Shown piece by piece: positions 1-8,159 of a DNA stretch of 64,000 bases. Position 1 is the stretch's first letter. Every line of letters starts with the position of its first letter. Position numbers and translations under genes: made by a program. This stretch comes from Clostridium sp. BJN0001. GTDB lineage: Bacteria; Bacillota; Clostridia; Clostridiales; Clostridiaceae. The notes beneath the pieces were generated by a model, which searched no databases, was not told the DNA's origin, and saw only the letters and a program-made list of their open reading frames with translations. The stretch lies in contig NZ_CP094971.1 of the NCBI RefSeq assembly GCF_022869825.1, positions 2,393,001 to 2,457,000 of the forward strand, read 5' to 3'.

Positions 1-649
1 TTAATGATGCATTGATTATTATCTTAAATGCAGTATCATCGATAAGTTCTTTATCTGCTATCTCACTGATTCTTATATATTCTTTTCCTGACCATATGGT
101 TTTTGCTGTTTGGTAAAGGGCATAGCCTTCTGTACTAATTTGTCTAAGATGTATCTGTGAAAAATCAAATCCATTTAGGCAAACTGCATTCTCCGAGATA
201 TCCCATAGTACTTCATTAGCAGTTAGAAGAAATATTACTGCAAGGTGGCTTGGTGTCCTTTCCCATATTTCAATATCTTGCTTATAATGTGCATAATAAA
301 ATCTTTCTTTATGATTGTGATTTACAAATAATTCACCTGTAAATCTATTGTTAAGTAATTTCAATCTGTTTTTTAGAGCATAATTTTTTATTCTTCCAAA
401 GCAATCTCTTATCAGATCCGTATATTCAATTTCATCTGCCTCTAGTTTTTCTTTAAAACAAAAACAATCATTAGTGTTACATCTGCTTTTAACCTTGGCT
501 ATACAGCCATTACAAATCTTAATACCTCCCTTACAATTAAAATGATTATTAATGACTATACCACTTCTTCTTTGAGGAAAATTAGGTGCCAGCATCATCA
601 GCTGCTCTATCCCTCCTAGTGATGTACCATACATAAAATATCTTGACAT
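1..649 (-). CDS. Hypothetical protein, C-terminus beyond window edge
   Basis: The reverse-strand frame is open from an ATG at 649 to the window edge, giving 216 visible residues. A GA-rich stretch with AAAGGAC lies about nine bases upstream of the ATG. The protein is rich in Cys between residues 39 and 62 (spacings C-x6-C-x2-C, then a C-N-T-N-D-C-F-C run), which suggests a metal-binding or zinc-finger-like segment. The rest is a mixed Trp/Tyr-rich domain with no motif I recognise. It begins as MSRYFMYGTSLGGIEQ. It lies in the accessory island, beyond a terminator from the CopZ-like gene. I do not recognise the family and assign no function. Confidence 0.6.
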   Translation of the reverse strand, partial: MSRYFMYGTSLGGIEQLMMLAPNFPQRRSGIVINNHFNCKGGIKICNGCIAKVKSRCNTNDCFCFKEKLEADEIEYTDLIRDCFGRIKNYALKNRLKLLNNRFTGELFVNHNHKERFYYAHYKQDIEIWERTPSHLAVIFLLTANEVLWDISENAVCLNGFDFSQIHLRQISTEGYALYQTAKTIWSGKEYIRISEIADKELIDDTAFKIIINASL

Positions 650-688
650 TGTTCTCAGTCCTTTCTTTCTATTAGTTTTTGAAATAAA

Positions 689-738
689 AAAGAGGCGAAG
701 CCTATCGGTCATAAGTTGACCGAAGACTTCGCCTCTTT
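689..738 (-). terminator. Nested hairpin terminator
   Basis: A perfect 12-bp outer stem (AAAGAGGCGAAG at 689-700, CTTCGCCTCTTT at 727-738) encloses a second 6-bp stem (TCGGTC at 705-710, GACCGA at 718-723). On the minus strand the outer stem runs into six T residues, so it fits a Rho-independent terminator for the CopZ-like transcript. Confidence 0.75.
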
Positions 739-903
739 GGGTTTCTTTATTTAGTTTAAAATTTATATAAAACAAAAGCACCAAGAGTTTTTCATCTCAG
801 TGCTATTGAAGTTTTTTCATGTTATTGATAGTATAAAATATATGCTCATTTTATGCTAATGGTATAACCTATTTTTTCACTATCGCAATACTCAAAACAA
901 TAA

Positions 904-1395
904 TCATTTCATAATTAATCCTTTATCTATCGCATCTTGGATTATTTGATGACAGCATTTCCCTAGCGGATTTTTCTTTTGACATTGTGAGTTACTCATT
1001 GCTCCAGTAATCTCTAAAACCTCTTTCATACTGATAGCTCCATGTTTTACTACCGCATTTATTACTTCTTCTTCTGTAACTTCACTACAATAACATGCAT
1101 ATTTAGGATTTGCATCATTTTTAAACCATATTGGTACTTTTACTTGCTGTTTATTAAATTTAATGTTAGATTCTGTGTTATAGTAAGTAATATCACATTC
1201 CTTACTCATACATAAAAAATAATCACTATCCTCAACTTGTTCGACTAATTCGTTAAGTATCAAATGTTTTACTGTAACTTTTTTTACAGCATTACCTCCC
1301 TCACCGCATACAGGGCATAAATTGCTTTTTCCTACGCTACTGTTAGAATTTGAATGTTCTTCACAACAAGACTTATTAAGACTTTTTTCTTCCAT
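904..1395 (-). CDS. CopZ-like zinc and [2Fe-2S] protein without an HMA domain
   Basis: The 163-residue protein has two recognisable parts. An N-terminal zinc-binding part resembles the CopZ N-terminal domain: Cys27 and Cys30 in CPVCG, then Cys62 and Cys67. A BFD-like [2Fe-2S] domain follows, with CYC at 101-103, a V-T-x-x-E-V segment, and Cys138 and Cys147/148 as the second ligand pair. In Archaeoglobus CopZ these domains precede an HMA copper-chaperone domain, which is absent here. A poly-Cys start (C10, C11) may add a metal site. AAAGGAGGT precedes the ATG. It follows a broken ArsR gene, which may once have regulated it. A role in intracellular copper or other metal handling is inferred. 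Confidence 0.75.
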   Translation of the reverse strand: MEEKSLNKSCCEEHSNSNSSVGKSNLCPVCGEGGNAVKKVTVKHLILNELVEQVEDSDYFLCMSKECDITYYNTESNIKFNKQQVKVPIWFKNDANPKYACYCSEVTEEEVINAVVKHGAISMKEVLEITGAMSNSQCQKKNPLGKCCHQIIQDAIDKGLIMK

Positions 1396-1477
1396 TATTT
1401 TTCGCTGACCTCCTTTGATTTTATTTTTTCATTTTCTAATATTTCGCAAGTGCATTTCCTTGCTGTGTTTTCTTCTG

Positions 1478-1752
1478 CTATAGATTACCCAAGTTGAATA
1501 AGGACTTTATTCTTTCGTCTGCAATATAGTACTAAATATTCTTTTCTTCTTGTGTGGATTTCACAAAATTGCACCGCTTTAAACATTTTAATTGCATTGA
1601 TAAAGACTTTAAGAGCACCCTATATCTTGTGCCAGTTCACCTTCATTCATCTCCCCATTTACTAGAGAAAGAATATTTTTGTACCGTGCCGGATTCGATA
1701 ATCCATGGAAAAACCTTGTATATACCTCAATCTGTCCATCTGTTGTTTGCAT
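1478..1752 (-). pseudogene. ArsR-family metalloregulator, frameshifted and with internal stop
   Basis: A strong GGGAGGT site (1758-1764) precedes ATG at 1752. The frame opens as MQTTDGQIEVYTRFFHGLSN and runs through a helix ending L-A-Q-D-I-G-C-S, then hits TAA. In the shifted frame the sequence continues LSMQLKCLKRCNFVKSTQEE, KNI, a TAG, and then Y-Y-I-A-D-E-R-I-K-S-L. That is the recognition helix, beta-wing and YYxIADxRI signature of ArsR winged-helix repressors. At least one frameshift and one nonsense codon break it. It sits upstream of the CopZ-like gene, separated by about 80 bases, so it was probably its repressor. Confidence 0.75.
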
Positions 1753-1871
1753 ATTTTACCTCCCAGAAAAAAACGATATATAATTAACCCTTCAGATACT
1801 ATTTTTGAAATCAATAATTCGTGCACTTTTTGTGGTTTTAGGATTATTAATTACTAAGTAATGTACTGTTA

Positions 1872-2087
1872 GTAACGTAAAGAAATCGCTATATGGCGAT
1901 ATTTAATATCACTGTAATGATAGGTACAGTTTAGGCAGGGGGATCAGTAGCTGATATAATATCACCGTTATCTGCACAAATGTCAGACAAATCCTACGGA
2001 AATCACCTTACTACCTCTTTTCTATATTTAATATCTAGAGTGGTAGCTACTACTATTGCTTATGTGATTGTAGGCTTTTATGATTGA
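1872..2087 (+). pseudogene. Remnant of a membrane transport protein, possibly NhaC-like
   Basis: The plus strand reads MAIFNITVMIGTV, a TAG at 1932, then A-G-G-S-V-A-D-I-I-S-P-L-S and a hydrophobic C-terminal stretch ending at TGA 2085-2087. The G-x-x-x-x-D-x-x-S-P-L-S pattern recalls NhaC-type Na+/H+ antiporters, but the match is short. No ribosome site is visible. I see decayed coding sequence and am not sure of its identity. The bases from 1788 to 1871 hold nothing I can name. Confidence 0.3.
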
Positions 2088-2194
2088 ATTATCAATAATA
2101 AAAGGAAGCATTTTATAATTTATTCCTTTTATTATTGCAAGATTAGTATGATCCATATCTAGATTGTTTTAGATTTCAACAGAAGAAGCAATCT

Positions 2195-2662
2195 CTATTT
2201 TTGGTACTGTTTTACATTTTTAAATTCTTGAAACAAAATCATATATGATAACAATATTGTGCCTGAAACTACAAATATATCTGCAAAATTAAAAATCGCA
2301 AAATTTATCAATGTAAAGTTAAAGAAATCAATTACAAAATTTAATCTAACCCTATCAATTAGATTTCCCAGTGCACCACATATTATAAAAACAAGAGAAA
2401 AGTTGAATAGAAACATACTTTTTCTTAAGTTTTTTATTAAATAGAATATTAGACCTAAAACAACAATCGATGAAATAATTATTAAAAAAATTTGATTGTT
2501 CTGTAATATGCTAAATGCTGCTCCAGTGTTTCTTGCATAGGTTAAGTGAAATATATCTTGTATTAAAGGATATGAACCAATTGGCTTAAGATATAGTTCT
2601 GCTAGATACTTGGTATACTGGTCGATAAATAATAATATAATAGCTAATAAAATATAAAACAT
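2195..2662 (-). CDS. lspA: Lipoprotein signal peptidase II
   Basis: LspA is the membrane aspartic peptidase that removes signal peptides from diacylglyceryl-modified prolipoproteins. The 155-residue length is normal. Four hydrophobic segments are visible. The catalytic aspartates are in the conserved boxes: Asp103 in GNLIDRV and Asp128 in NFADIF. The substrate-side NTGAAF box is at 45-50. GGAGG precedes the ATG. It is isolated from core genes and lies in the metal island. Extra lspA copies are known passengers of cadmium and lead resistance clusters, so this is probably an accessory copy. The 299 bases upstream to the ZIP gene are AT-rich with no gene seen. Confidence 0.93.
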   Translation of the reverse strand: MFYILLAIILLFIDQYTKYLAELYLKPIGSYPLIQDIFHLTYARNTGAAFSILQNNQIFLIIISSIVVLGLIFYLIKNLRKSMFLFNFSLVFIICGALGNLIDRVRLNFVIDFFNFTLINFAIFNFADIFVVSGTILLSYMILFQEFKNVKQYQK

Positions 2663-2961
2663 AATTTCCCTCCAATTATTTTAGGTACTAATCTAGTAAA
2701 CATACCATTATTTTTTTAATAAATTTTCTAATCTCATACTTCATCTTCATTCAATATTATTACAGATATTTTAAGCGTATATACTAATTACTTATATTAA
2801 CTATACTTGAATATTTGTTGTTCACATATTCATTGTATCGAAATTGTTTAATAGCGCCATTTAATTATCATAACCATTATACAATATCATCATTAATTAT
2901 TGTTCTTAATTTAAACTATAAAAATAATATATATATATAATGTTTTGGGAGAGATAATTAT

Positions 2962-3717
2962 ATGAGTAAAATTATGAACACAATACTAATTACAGGGGGT
3001 TCGGGTTATCTTACTGCTTGGATGGGGATTCTTACTGGCATTTTATTCTCATTTTTTATTAAAGATAGAGGGAGACGCTTTAAAGGAACTGTACTTGGTT
3101 TTATTGGTGGATTGATGTTAGCCATTGTTTGTTTTGACTTACTTCCAGAGTCATTTGAGGCAGGCAGTATTTATATAGCTTCAATTGGAATTACTTTTGG
3201 ACTAGTTTTAGCTGTATTATTAGATGGAAAATTAGGTCATGATCATATACATGCTACCAACAATAAAAAGGATAGGTTTTTAAAAGCAGGCATATTTATG
3301 GCCATAGCTATAGGAATACACAATATACCAAGTGGTATTGCACTAGGATCTTTATTATCAACTTCTCCAATTAAAGGCCTCCATCTTACTATAGCTCTAA
3401 TATTACATGGGATTCCTGAAGGCCTTGCTGTAGGGATTTTTTTTAGAGAAAGTAGCCTAAGTACATTTTCTCTTGTTGTAATATCTATTATAACTTCAAT
3501 TCCAATGGGCTTAGGAGCCTTACTTGGAGGTATGATGAGTAAAATTTCACTTGTTGTAATCAGTATAAGTCTTGCTTTTGCAAGTGGAATGATTTTATAC
3601 ATTATTTGCAGCGAAACCCTGCCAAATGCCAGAGAGACATGGAAAGGCAGGTTATCCACCATTGGAATTGTAGTTGGTGTGATTGTTGGCTTATTAATTG
3701 TATCCTTTTTAGGTTAG
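2962..3717 (+). CDS. ZIP family divalent metal transporter
   Basis: ZIP proteins move Zn2+ and related divalent metals into the cytoplasm. The 251-residue protein has about eight hydrophobic segments. It carries the two ZIP metal-site helices: HNIPSGIALG and, one helix later, HGIPEGLAVG, with His, Asn and Glu metal ligands in place. A His-rich loop (HDHIHAT) precedes TM4, as is usual for the family. The start follows GGGAGAG. It is the only intact plus-strand cargo gene of the metal island and converges with the broken P1B ATPase. Direction of transport in this strain is not shown by sequence; bacterial ZIPs are usually importers. Confidence 0.9.
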   Translation: MSKIMNTILITGGSGYLTAWMGILTGILFSFFIKDRGRRFKGTVLGFIGGLMLAIVCFDLLPESFEAGSIYIASIGITFGLVLAVLLDGKLGHDHIHATNNKKDRFLKAGIFMAIAIGIHNIPSGIALGSLLSTSPIKGLHLTIALILHGIPEGLAVGIFFRESSLSTFSLVVISIITSIPMGLGALLGGMMSKISLVVISISLAFASGMILYIICSETLPNARETWKGRLSTIGIVVGVIVGLLIVSFLG

Positions 3718-3723
3718 ATTATT

Positions 3724-3991
3724 TTATAATTTATCATTAGTTTTCATAATCCTCATAGCATTTATAATAGCAAGGATTGAAACACCTACATCTGCAAAAA
3801 CAGCTTCCCACATAGTAGCTATTCCACCTGCACCTAGAATAAGTACTATTGCCCTAACTCCCATAGCAAGTGCTATATTCTGCCAAACTATCCTTCTAAT
3901 TTTTTTGCTATTTTTATTGCAGTAACTATTTTAAATGGTTCATCTGTCATTATTACAACATCAGCAGCTTCTATTGCCGCATCCGAACTAA
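3724..3991 (-). pseudogene. C-terminal fragment of a decayed P1B-type metal ATPase
   Basis: On the minus strand this fragment encodes the end of a Zn/Cd-type P-type ATPase: A-A-I-E-A-A-D-V-V-I-M-T-D-E-P, then the K-x(n)-D-V-G membrane region and a tail stopping at TAA 3726-3724. A seven-T run at 3900-3906 is one base short of the in-frame length, giving a frameshift. It is the part distal to the IS4-family element; the matching upstream part is at 5525-5892. It is closely related to, but distinct from, the intact cadA-like gene at 5933-7777. Confidence 0.85.
3982..3991. repeat. Left target-site duplication of the IS4-family element
   Basis: TCCGAACTAA here is repeated exactly at 5525-5534, immediately outside the two ends of the element. 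Ten bases fits the 10-13 bp duplications of IS4-family insertions. Confidence 0.92.
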
Positions 3992-4063
3992 CAATGTCGT
4001 CAACTTAAGAGAAAATGATAATTTAATAAAAAAAACACTTGACAATAGTGGAAAATTTTGCAG

Positions 4064-4095
4064 CCTCGCTATAGAGAAATAAATTTATAGCGAGG
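4064..4095 (+). promoter_or_regulatory. Hairpin covering the transposase ribosome site
   Basis: CCTCGCTATA (4064-4073) pairs perfectly with TATAGCGAGG (4086-4095), ten bases before the transposase ATG. The only Shine-Dalgarno-like bases (GAGG) are in the 3' arm. Many IS elements use such hairpins to block translation from outside transcripts. Confidence 0.6.
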
Positions 4096-4104
4096 TTTTA
4101 CATT

Positions 4105-5373
4105 ATGAAAAATACTAGATTATTATCTTTAATTTTAAAAGAAACAAACGATTTAATTACTTCAAGTGAGTACAAAGAAGCATACAGCTTAGGTAACTCA
4201 TTCTCAAGGAATAGAAAACTATCCTTTTCAAATACGGTTCATTTTATTTGCTCCGCATTGCGAAAATCCATCTCTTCTGAAATTGATAATTTTATTGAAG
4301 ATCATAAATGTTTAAAATTTCCGTCAATAACAAAACAAGCATTTTCTAAGGCAAGACAAAATATATCACCAGAAGCCTTTAATGAATTATGCAGACTTTT
4401 TGTTGATAAATTTTATAGTATAAATAAAAATTTAAACACTTGGAATGGTTTTAATATTCTAGCTGTAGATGGAACTAGTCTACAAGTGCCAGATACAAAA
4501 GAATGTGGTGAATATTTTGGATTAAGCAGTAATCAAAATAAGACAAGAACTGCTATTGCGACGGCGTCAGCCTTATATGATGTATTAAATGACATTATTG
4601 TAGATGCTAGAATTACTAAATATAAGACAAGTGAAAGACATATTGCAAAACAACATATAGAGTCAATAGGAGATAAATTCTGTCCTCGAAAAAGCATTGT
4701 TATTTTTGATAGAGGCTATCCTTCATATGATATGTTTGATTATTTAAATTCCAAGAAATTACTATTTTTAATGCGAGTATCAACATCTTTTAAACTTGCA
4801 CAATCAATAGATTCCCCTGACTTTATTTTAAAATATAAAGTTAAAGGTGAAATAAAAAAAATAAGAGTAGTAAAAGTTAAGCTGTCAGATGAGGTGACAG
4901 AAACTTTAGTGACTAACATCTATGATGATACTATTACGCCTTTAAAATTCAAAGAACTCTATTTCTTAAGATGGGGCGTTGAATCTAAATATAAAGAATT
5001 AAAATGCAGTCTTAAAATCGAAGAATTTTCAGGTACTAAGCCAATTGCCATAAAGCAAGATTTTTACGTTTCTATTTATTTATCGATGATTGCAGCTCTT
5101 ATAAAAAAAGATGCCGATGCTGCGATATCAAATGATAATAAGGATAAAGATTTAAATTCAATATATCAATCAAATAGGAATTTTATTTTGGGACAGGTAT
5201 TCAAACGAATTATAGCTTTATTAGTTAAATCTAGATTAAGAAATAAGCTGTTAGAATTAATACTTGAAAAAGCTATAAAAATACGCTCACAAATACGTTG
5301 CAACCGATCTTGTGAGCGCAAAAACAAACATCCAAGAAAAAAGCACCATCATAATATTAAATCCTGTTTTTAA
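4105..5373 (+). CDS. IS4-family DDE transposase
   Basis: This 422-residue DDE enzyme catalyses cut-and-paste movement of its element. The catalytic residues fit the family: Asp122 in AVDGTSL, Asp202 in DRGYPS, and Glu293 inside an exact Y-(2)-R-(3)-E-(6)-K signature (Tyr286, Arg289, Glu293, Lys300). The N-terminal 80 residues are helical and likely bind the ends. The C-terminus is strongly basic. No frameshift or stop interrupts it. It occupies most of the 1533-bp element and is translated from behind a ribosome-site hairpin. Confidence 0.93.
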   Translation: MKNTRLLSLILKETNDLITSSEYKEAYSLGNSFSRNRKLSFSNTVHFICSALRKSISSEIDNFIEDHKCLKFPSITKQAFSKARQNISPEAFNELCRLFVDKFYSINKNLNTWNGFNILAVDGTSLQVPDTKECGEYFGLSSNQNKTRTAIATASALYDVLNDIIVDARITKYKTSERHIAKQHIESIGDKFCPRKSIVIFDRGYPSYDMFDYLNSKKLLFLMRVSTSFKLAQSIDSPDFILKYKVKGEIKKIRVVKVKLSDEVTETLVTNIYDDTITPLKFKELYFLRWGVESKYKELKCSLKIEEFSGTKPIAIKQDFYVSIYLSMIAALIKKDADAAISNDNKDKDLNSIYQSNRNFILGQVFKRIIALLVKSRLRNKLLELILEKAIKIRSQIRCNRSCERKNKHPRKKHHHNIKSCF

Positions 5374-5524
5374 TATTAAATATAAATAAATACATATTTA
5401 AAATTCACTTTATCCAGTGGATTTATTTAGTGTACCATTTTTTAAGATAAATTAAAATAGACATCAAAAATGATTTCTTTCAATTTATTTTTACATAGCT
5501 TAATCTACTAAGTTGACGACATTG

Positions 5525-5534
5525 TCCGAACTAA
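5525..5534. repeat. Right target-site duplication of the IS4-family element
   Basis: TCCGAACTAA follows the right inverted repeat and matches 3982-3991 exactly. Confidence 0.92.
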
Positions 5535-5892
5535 GCCCTCGCATGGCTATCCCTATATTTGCTCTTGCTAGTACTGGTGCATCATTGATTCCATCTCCTA
5601 CAAAAGCGAGTTTTCCTTTAGTTGATTTATCTTTATCTAACCTTTCTAATTGTTCAACCTTCTGGTCTGGAAGAAGTTCTCCATGTACCTCTTCTATACC
5701 CAAAAATCTCCCTACCTTTTCACCAACAGATTTAGCATCTCCAGTAAGCATAACTATCTTTTTTACTCCAATTTTTTTAAGCTCGTTTATTGCTCTTTTT
5801 AATCATGTTTAACTTCATCAAAAATTACAATATACCCTGCATATTCTTTATCTATTGCTATATGAACCACTGTACCTAAAATTGCCGATTAA
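5525..5892 (-). pseudogene. Upstream fragment of the decayed P1B-type ATPase
   Basis: The minus strand encodes I-L-G-T-V-V-H-I-A-I-D-K-E-Y, then a stop and frame change near 5800, then MLTGDAKSVGEKVGRFLG, the P-domain GDGINDAPVLARANIGIAM, and the IS junction. It joins the fragment at 3724-3991 once the element and one target copy are removed. Everything upstream of the late nucleotide-binding domain is missing, including the phosphorylation site and CPC motif, so the protein was already lost before the IS landed. It lies just downstream of the intact paralogue in the same orientation, as expected from tandem duplication or recombination. Confidence 0.88.
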
Positions 5893-5916
5893 GATATATT
5901 CCACTCCCAATCGGCA
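5883..5916 (-). terminator. Hairpin after the cadA-like gene
   Basis: TGCCGATT (5883-5890) and AATCGGCA (5909-5916) form an 8-bp stem just past the cadA-like stop. The T-tract on the minus strand is weak (AATTTTAGG), so termination is only probable. Confidence 0.45.
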
Positions 5917-5932
5917 TTAAAAGGATTACTAA

Positions 5933-7777
5933 TTATAGATTCTTTACATTCAAAGCTCTAAAAGCATTTAATACTGCGATGATAGTTACACCTACATCTG
6001 CAAATATAGCTGCCCACATAGTAGTTATTCCAAAAGCACTCAAAATAAGAACAATTATTTTTATTCCAATTGCAAATACTATGTTTTGATGTGCAATTTT
6101 TAGTGTCTTTTTAGAAATTTTCATTGCAGTAGCAATTTTCGATGGCTCATCAGTCATAATTACAATATCAGCAGCTTCAATGGCTGCATCAGAACCTAAA
6201 CCACCCATTGCTATTCCAATGTCTGCACGGGCTAATACAGGTGCATCATTGATTCCGTCACCAACAAAAGCAAGTTTACCTTTTTTAGATTTTTGCGAAA
6301 ATAATTCTTCTAGTTTTTCAACTTTGTCTGCTGGCAATAGTTCTGCATAAACCTTATCAAGACCAAGCTCTTTAGCAACTTTTGAACCAACACTTTTATT
6401 ATCACCTGTCAACATAACTGTTTGTTTAATATTAGCTGCCTTAAGTTCCTTGATTGCTTGTGCTGAATCTTCCTTTACCTCATCGGCAATTAGAATATAA
6501 CCTATATATTTGTTATTAACAGCAACATGTACAGCAGTACCGATCAGCTCTCCCTTGAAATAAGGGATATCCATCATTTTCATAAGTTTGATATTTCCTG
6601 CCATAACCTTTTTGCCATCTACTGTTGCAATAACACCATGACCTGATATCTCTTCTACATCTGAAATACGTCCATTGTCTATTTCTTTGCCATATGCACG
6701 TTTCAGTGAAAGTGAAATCGGATGATTGGAATAGCTTTCCACATATGCAGTTAATTCTAGTAGCTCTTCTTTGGAAACTCCTTCTGGATGAATTTCCTGT
6801 ACATTAAATACACCTTTCGTTAGTGTTCCAGTTTTATCAAAAACAACAATTTCAGTTTCTGCTAAAGCCTCTAAATAGTTACTACCCTTGACTAAAATAC
6901 CTTTTTTTGAAGCTCCACCTATTCCACCGAAGAAACTCAAAGGAATTGAAATAACTAAAGCACACGGACAGGATACCACAAGGAATGCTAGTGCTCTATA
7001 TATCCAATCACTAAAAGTCGCCCCGTCTATAACAAGAGGCGGTATAATAGCTAGAAAAACTGCAATTATAACCACAACCGGTGTATAATATCTCGCAAAC
7101 TTCGTAATAAATTGTTCTGAATTGGATTTTTTACTACTTGCATTTTCAACTAAATCAAGAATTTTACTTACTGTAGATTCTCCAAATTCCTTGGTAACCT
7201 CCGCTGTAATAACTCCATTAATGTTGATGCACCCACTTAGGATATCACTTCCAACTTCTACTTCACGAGGAACAGATTCGCCTGTTAGTGCCGATGTATC
7301 AATCATTGAACTTCCCTCAATTACCTTGCCATCAAGAGGAATTTTTTCTCCTGCTTTAATTACAATAATATCTCCAATTTGTACTTCATCTGGGTCAACT
7401 TTGACAAGTTCATCGCCTTTTTTAACATTTGCATAATCTGGTCGAATATCCATAAGGCTTGCAATTGACTTTCTCGACTTGCCAACTGCATAGCTTTGAA
7501 ACAGTTCTCCAACTTGATAAAACAGCATAACTGCAACACCTTCAGGATACTCACCAATAAAAAATGCACCAATTGTTGCAATACTCATTAAAAAGTTTTC
7601 ATCAAAAACTTGACCTTTAAAAATATTTTTTACAGCTCTTTTTACAACATCTCCGCCTACAATAATGTAACTTATTATAAAGAGAGCAATCTGTAACCAT
7701 TCATTATTAAAATTAATAATTGTTGCTGCAACTAACACGGCTGCACCAATTATTATTCGCCATAGTCGTTTTGTCAT
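5933..7777 (-). CDS. cadA: P1B-type ATPase, Zn/Cd/Pb efflux
   Basis: The pump uses ATP to export Zn2+, Cd2+ or Pb2+. The 614 residues start directly with the membrane domain. Motifs in order are TGES in the actuator (165-168), CPC in TM6 (270-272) followed by S-x-P, the phosphorylation loop DKTGTLT (Asp314), a second TGDN box, and GDGINDAP. The last helices have the K-x(n)-D-V-G pattern of the P1B-2 (Zn/Cd/Pb) group. It is shorter than typical CadA because the N-terminal HMA domain is a separate gene 15 bases upstream. AAGGAGG precedes the ATG. With that HMA gene and the CadC-like gene it forms one transcription direction. Confidence 0.92.
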   Translation of the reverse strand: MTKRLWRIIIGAAVLVAATIINFNNEWLQIALFIISYIIVGGDVVKRAVKNIFKGQVFDENFLMSIATIGAFFIGEYPEGVAVMLFYQVGELFQSYAVGKSRKSIASLMDIRPDYANVKKGDELVKVDPDEVQIGDIIVIKAGEKIPLDGKVIEGSSMIDTSALTGESVPREVEVGSDILSGCININGVITAEVTKEFGESTVSKILDLVENASSKKSNSEQFITKFARYYTPVVVIIAVFLAIIPPLVIDGATFSDWIYRALAFLVVSCPCALVISIPLSFFGGIGGASKKGILVKGSNYLEALAETEIVVFDKTGTLTKGVFNVQEIHPEGVSKEELLELTAYVESYSNHPISLSLKRAYGKEIDNGRISDVEEISGHGVIATVDGKKVMAGNIKLMKMMDIPYFKGELIGTAVHVAVNNKYIGYILIADEVKEDSAQAIKELKAANIKQTVMLTGDNKSVGSKVAKELGLDKVYAELLPADKVEKLEELFSQKSKKGKLAFVGDGINDAPVLARADIGIAMGGLGSDAAIEAADIVIMTDEPSKIATAMKISKKTLKIAHQNIVFAIGIKIIVLILSAFGITTMWAAIFADVGVTIIAVLNAFRALNVKNL

Positions 7778-7792
7778 ACTAAACAGCCTCCT

Positions 7793-8014
7793 TTAAGCCT
7801 TTTTCATAGTTGTATCGGGTTCAATTTTTTTAACTATTTTTTCGGCCTCTGCTATTATTGTTGGCATTTTTTCATCCTCACCATCAATAACGAGTTTTGT
7901 GGTCATAAAGTTAACAGTAGCTTCTTTTACTCCATCAAGCTCATTAATAGCTTTTTCCATTTTTGCCGCGCAATTTGCACAATCCAAGCCTTCAAGTATA
8001 AATTTCTTTTTCAT
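7793..8014 (-). CDS. Heavy-metal-associated (HMA) domain protein
   Basis: A 73-residue single HMA domain with the soft-metal site GLDCANCA at 9-16. The fold pattern beta-alpha-beta-beta-alpha-beta is readable, with the usual G-V-K-E-A-T-V-N-F segment. TAGGAGG precedes the ATG. It ends just before the cadA-like gene, which lacks such a domain. It probably delivers metal to the pump or acts as its detached sensor domain. A copper chaperone role is an alternative by motif alone, but the P1B-2 partner argues for Zn/Cd. Confidence 0.88.
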   Translation of the reverse strand: MKKKFILEGLDCANCAAKMEKAINELDGVKEATVNFMTTKLVIDGEDEKMPTIIAEAEKIVKKIEPDTTMKKA

Positions 8015-8159
8015 TATTAAATCCTCCTAAATATTATTTGTAATTTTATTTTAAATACTACAAGTCTTTTTCAAATTTTATTGAAACATAGCTCATTTGA
8101 TATGAAGACTTAAATATCTGCCCAAATATCTTCAAAAAATATTCTATTATACCACATTA

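Larger units (their letters stand above)
3992..5524 (+). mobile_element. IS4-family insertion sequence, 1533 bp
   Basis: The element is bounded by perfect 16-bp terminal inverted repeats: CAATGTCGTCAACTTA at 3992-4007 and its complement at 5509-5524. They are flanked by a 10-bp duplication. It carries one intact transposase gene and a hairpin in front of it. It sits inside a P1B ATPase remnant. The exact duplication and the intact transposase suggest a recent insertion. Confidence 0.93.

Noticed and set aside
1554..1787. Plus-strand open frame of 77 codons
   Set aside because: It is antisense to the broken ArsR gene, which has a strong ribosome site and clear family motifs; the plus frame has neither.
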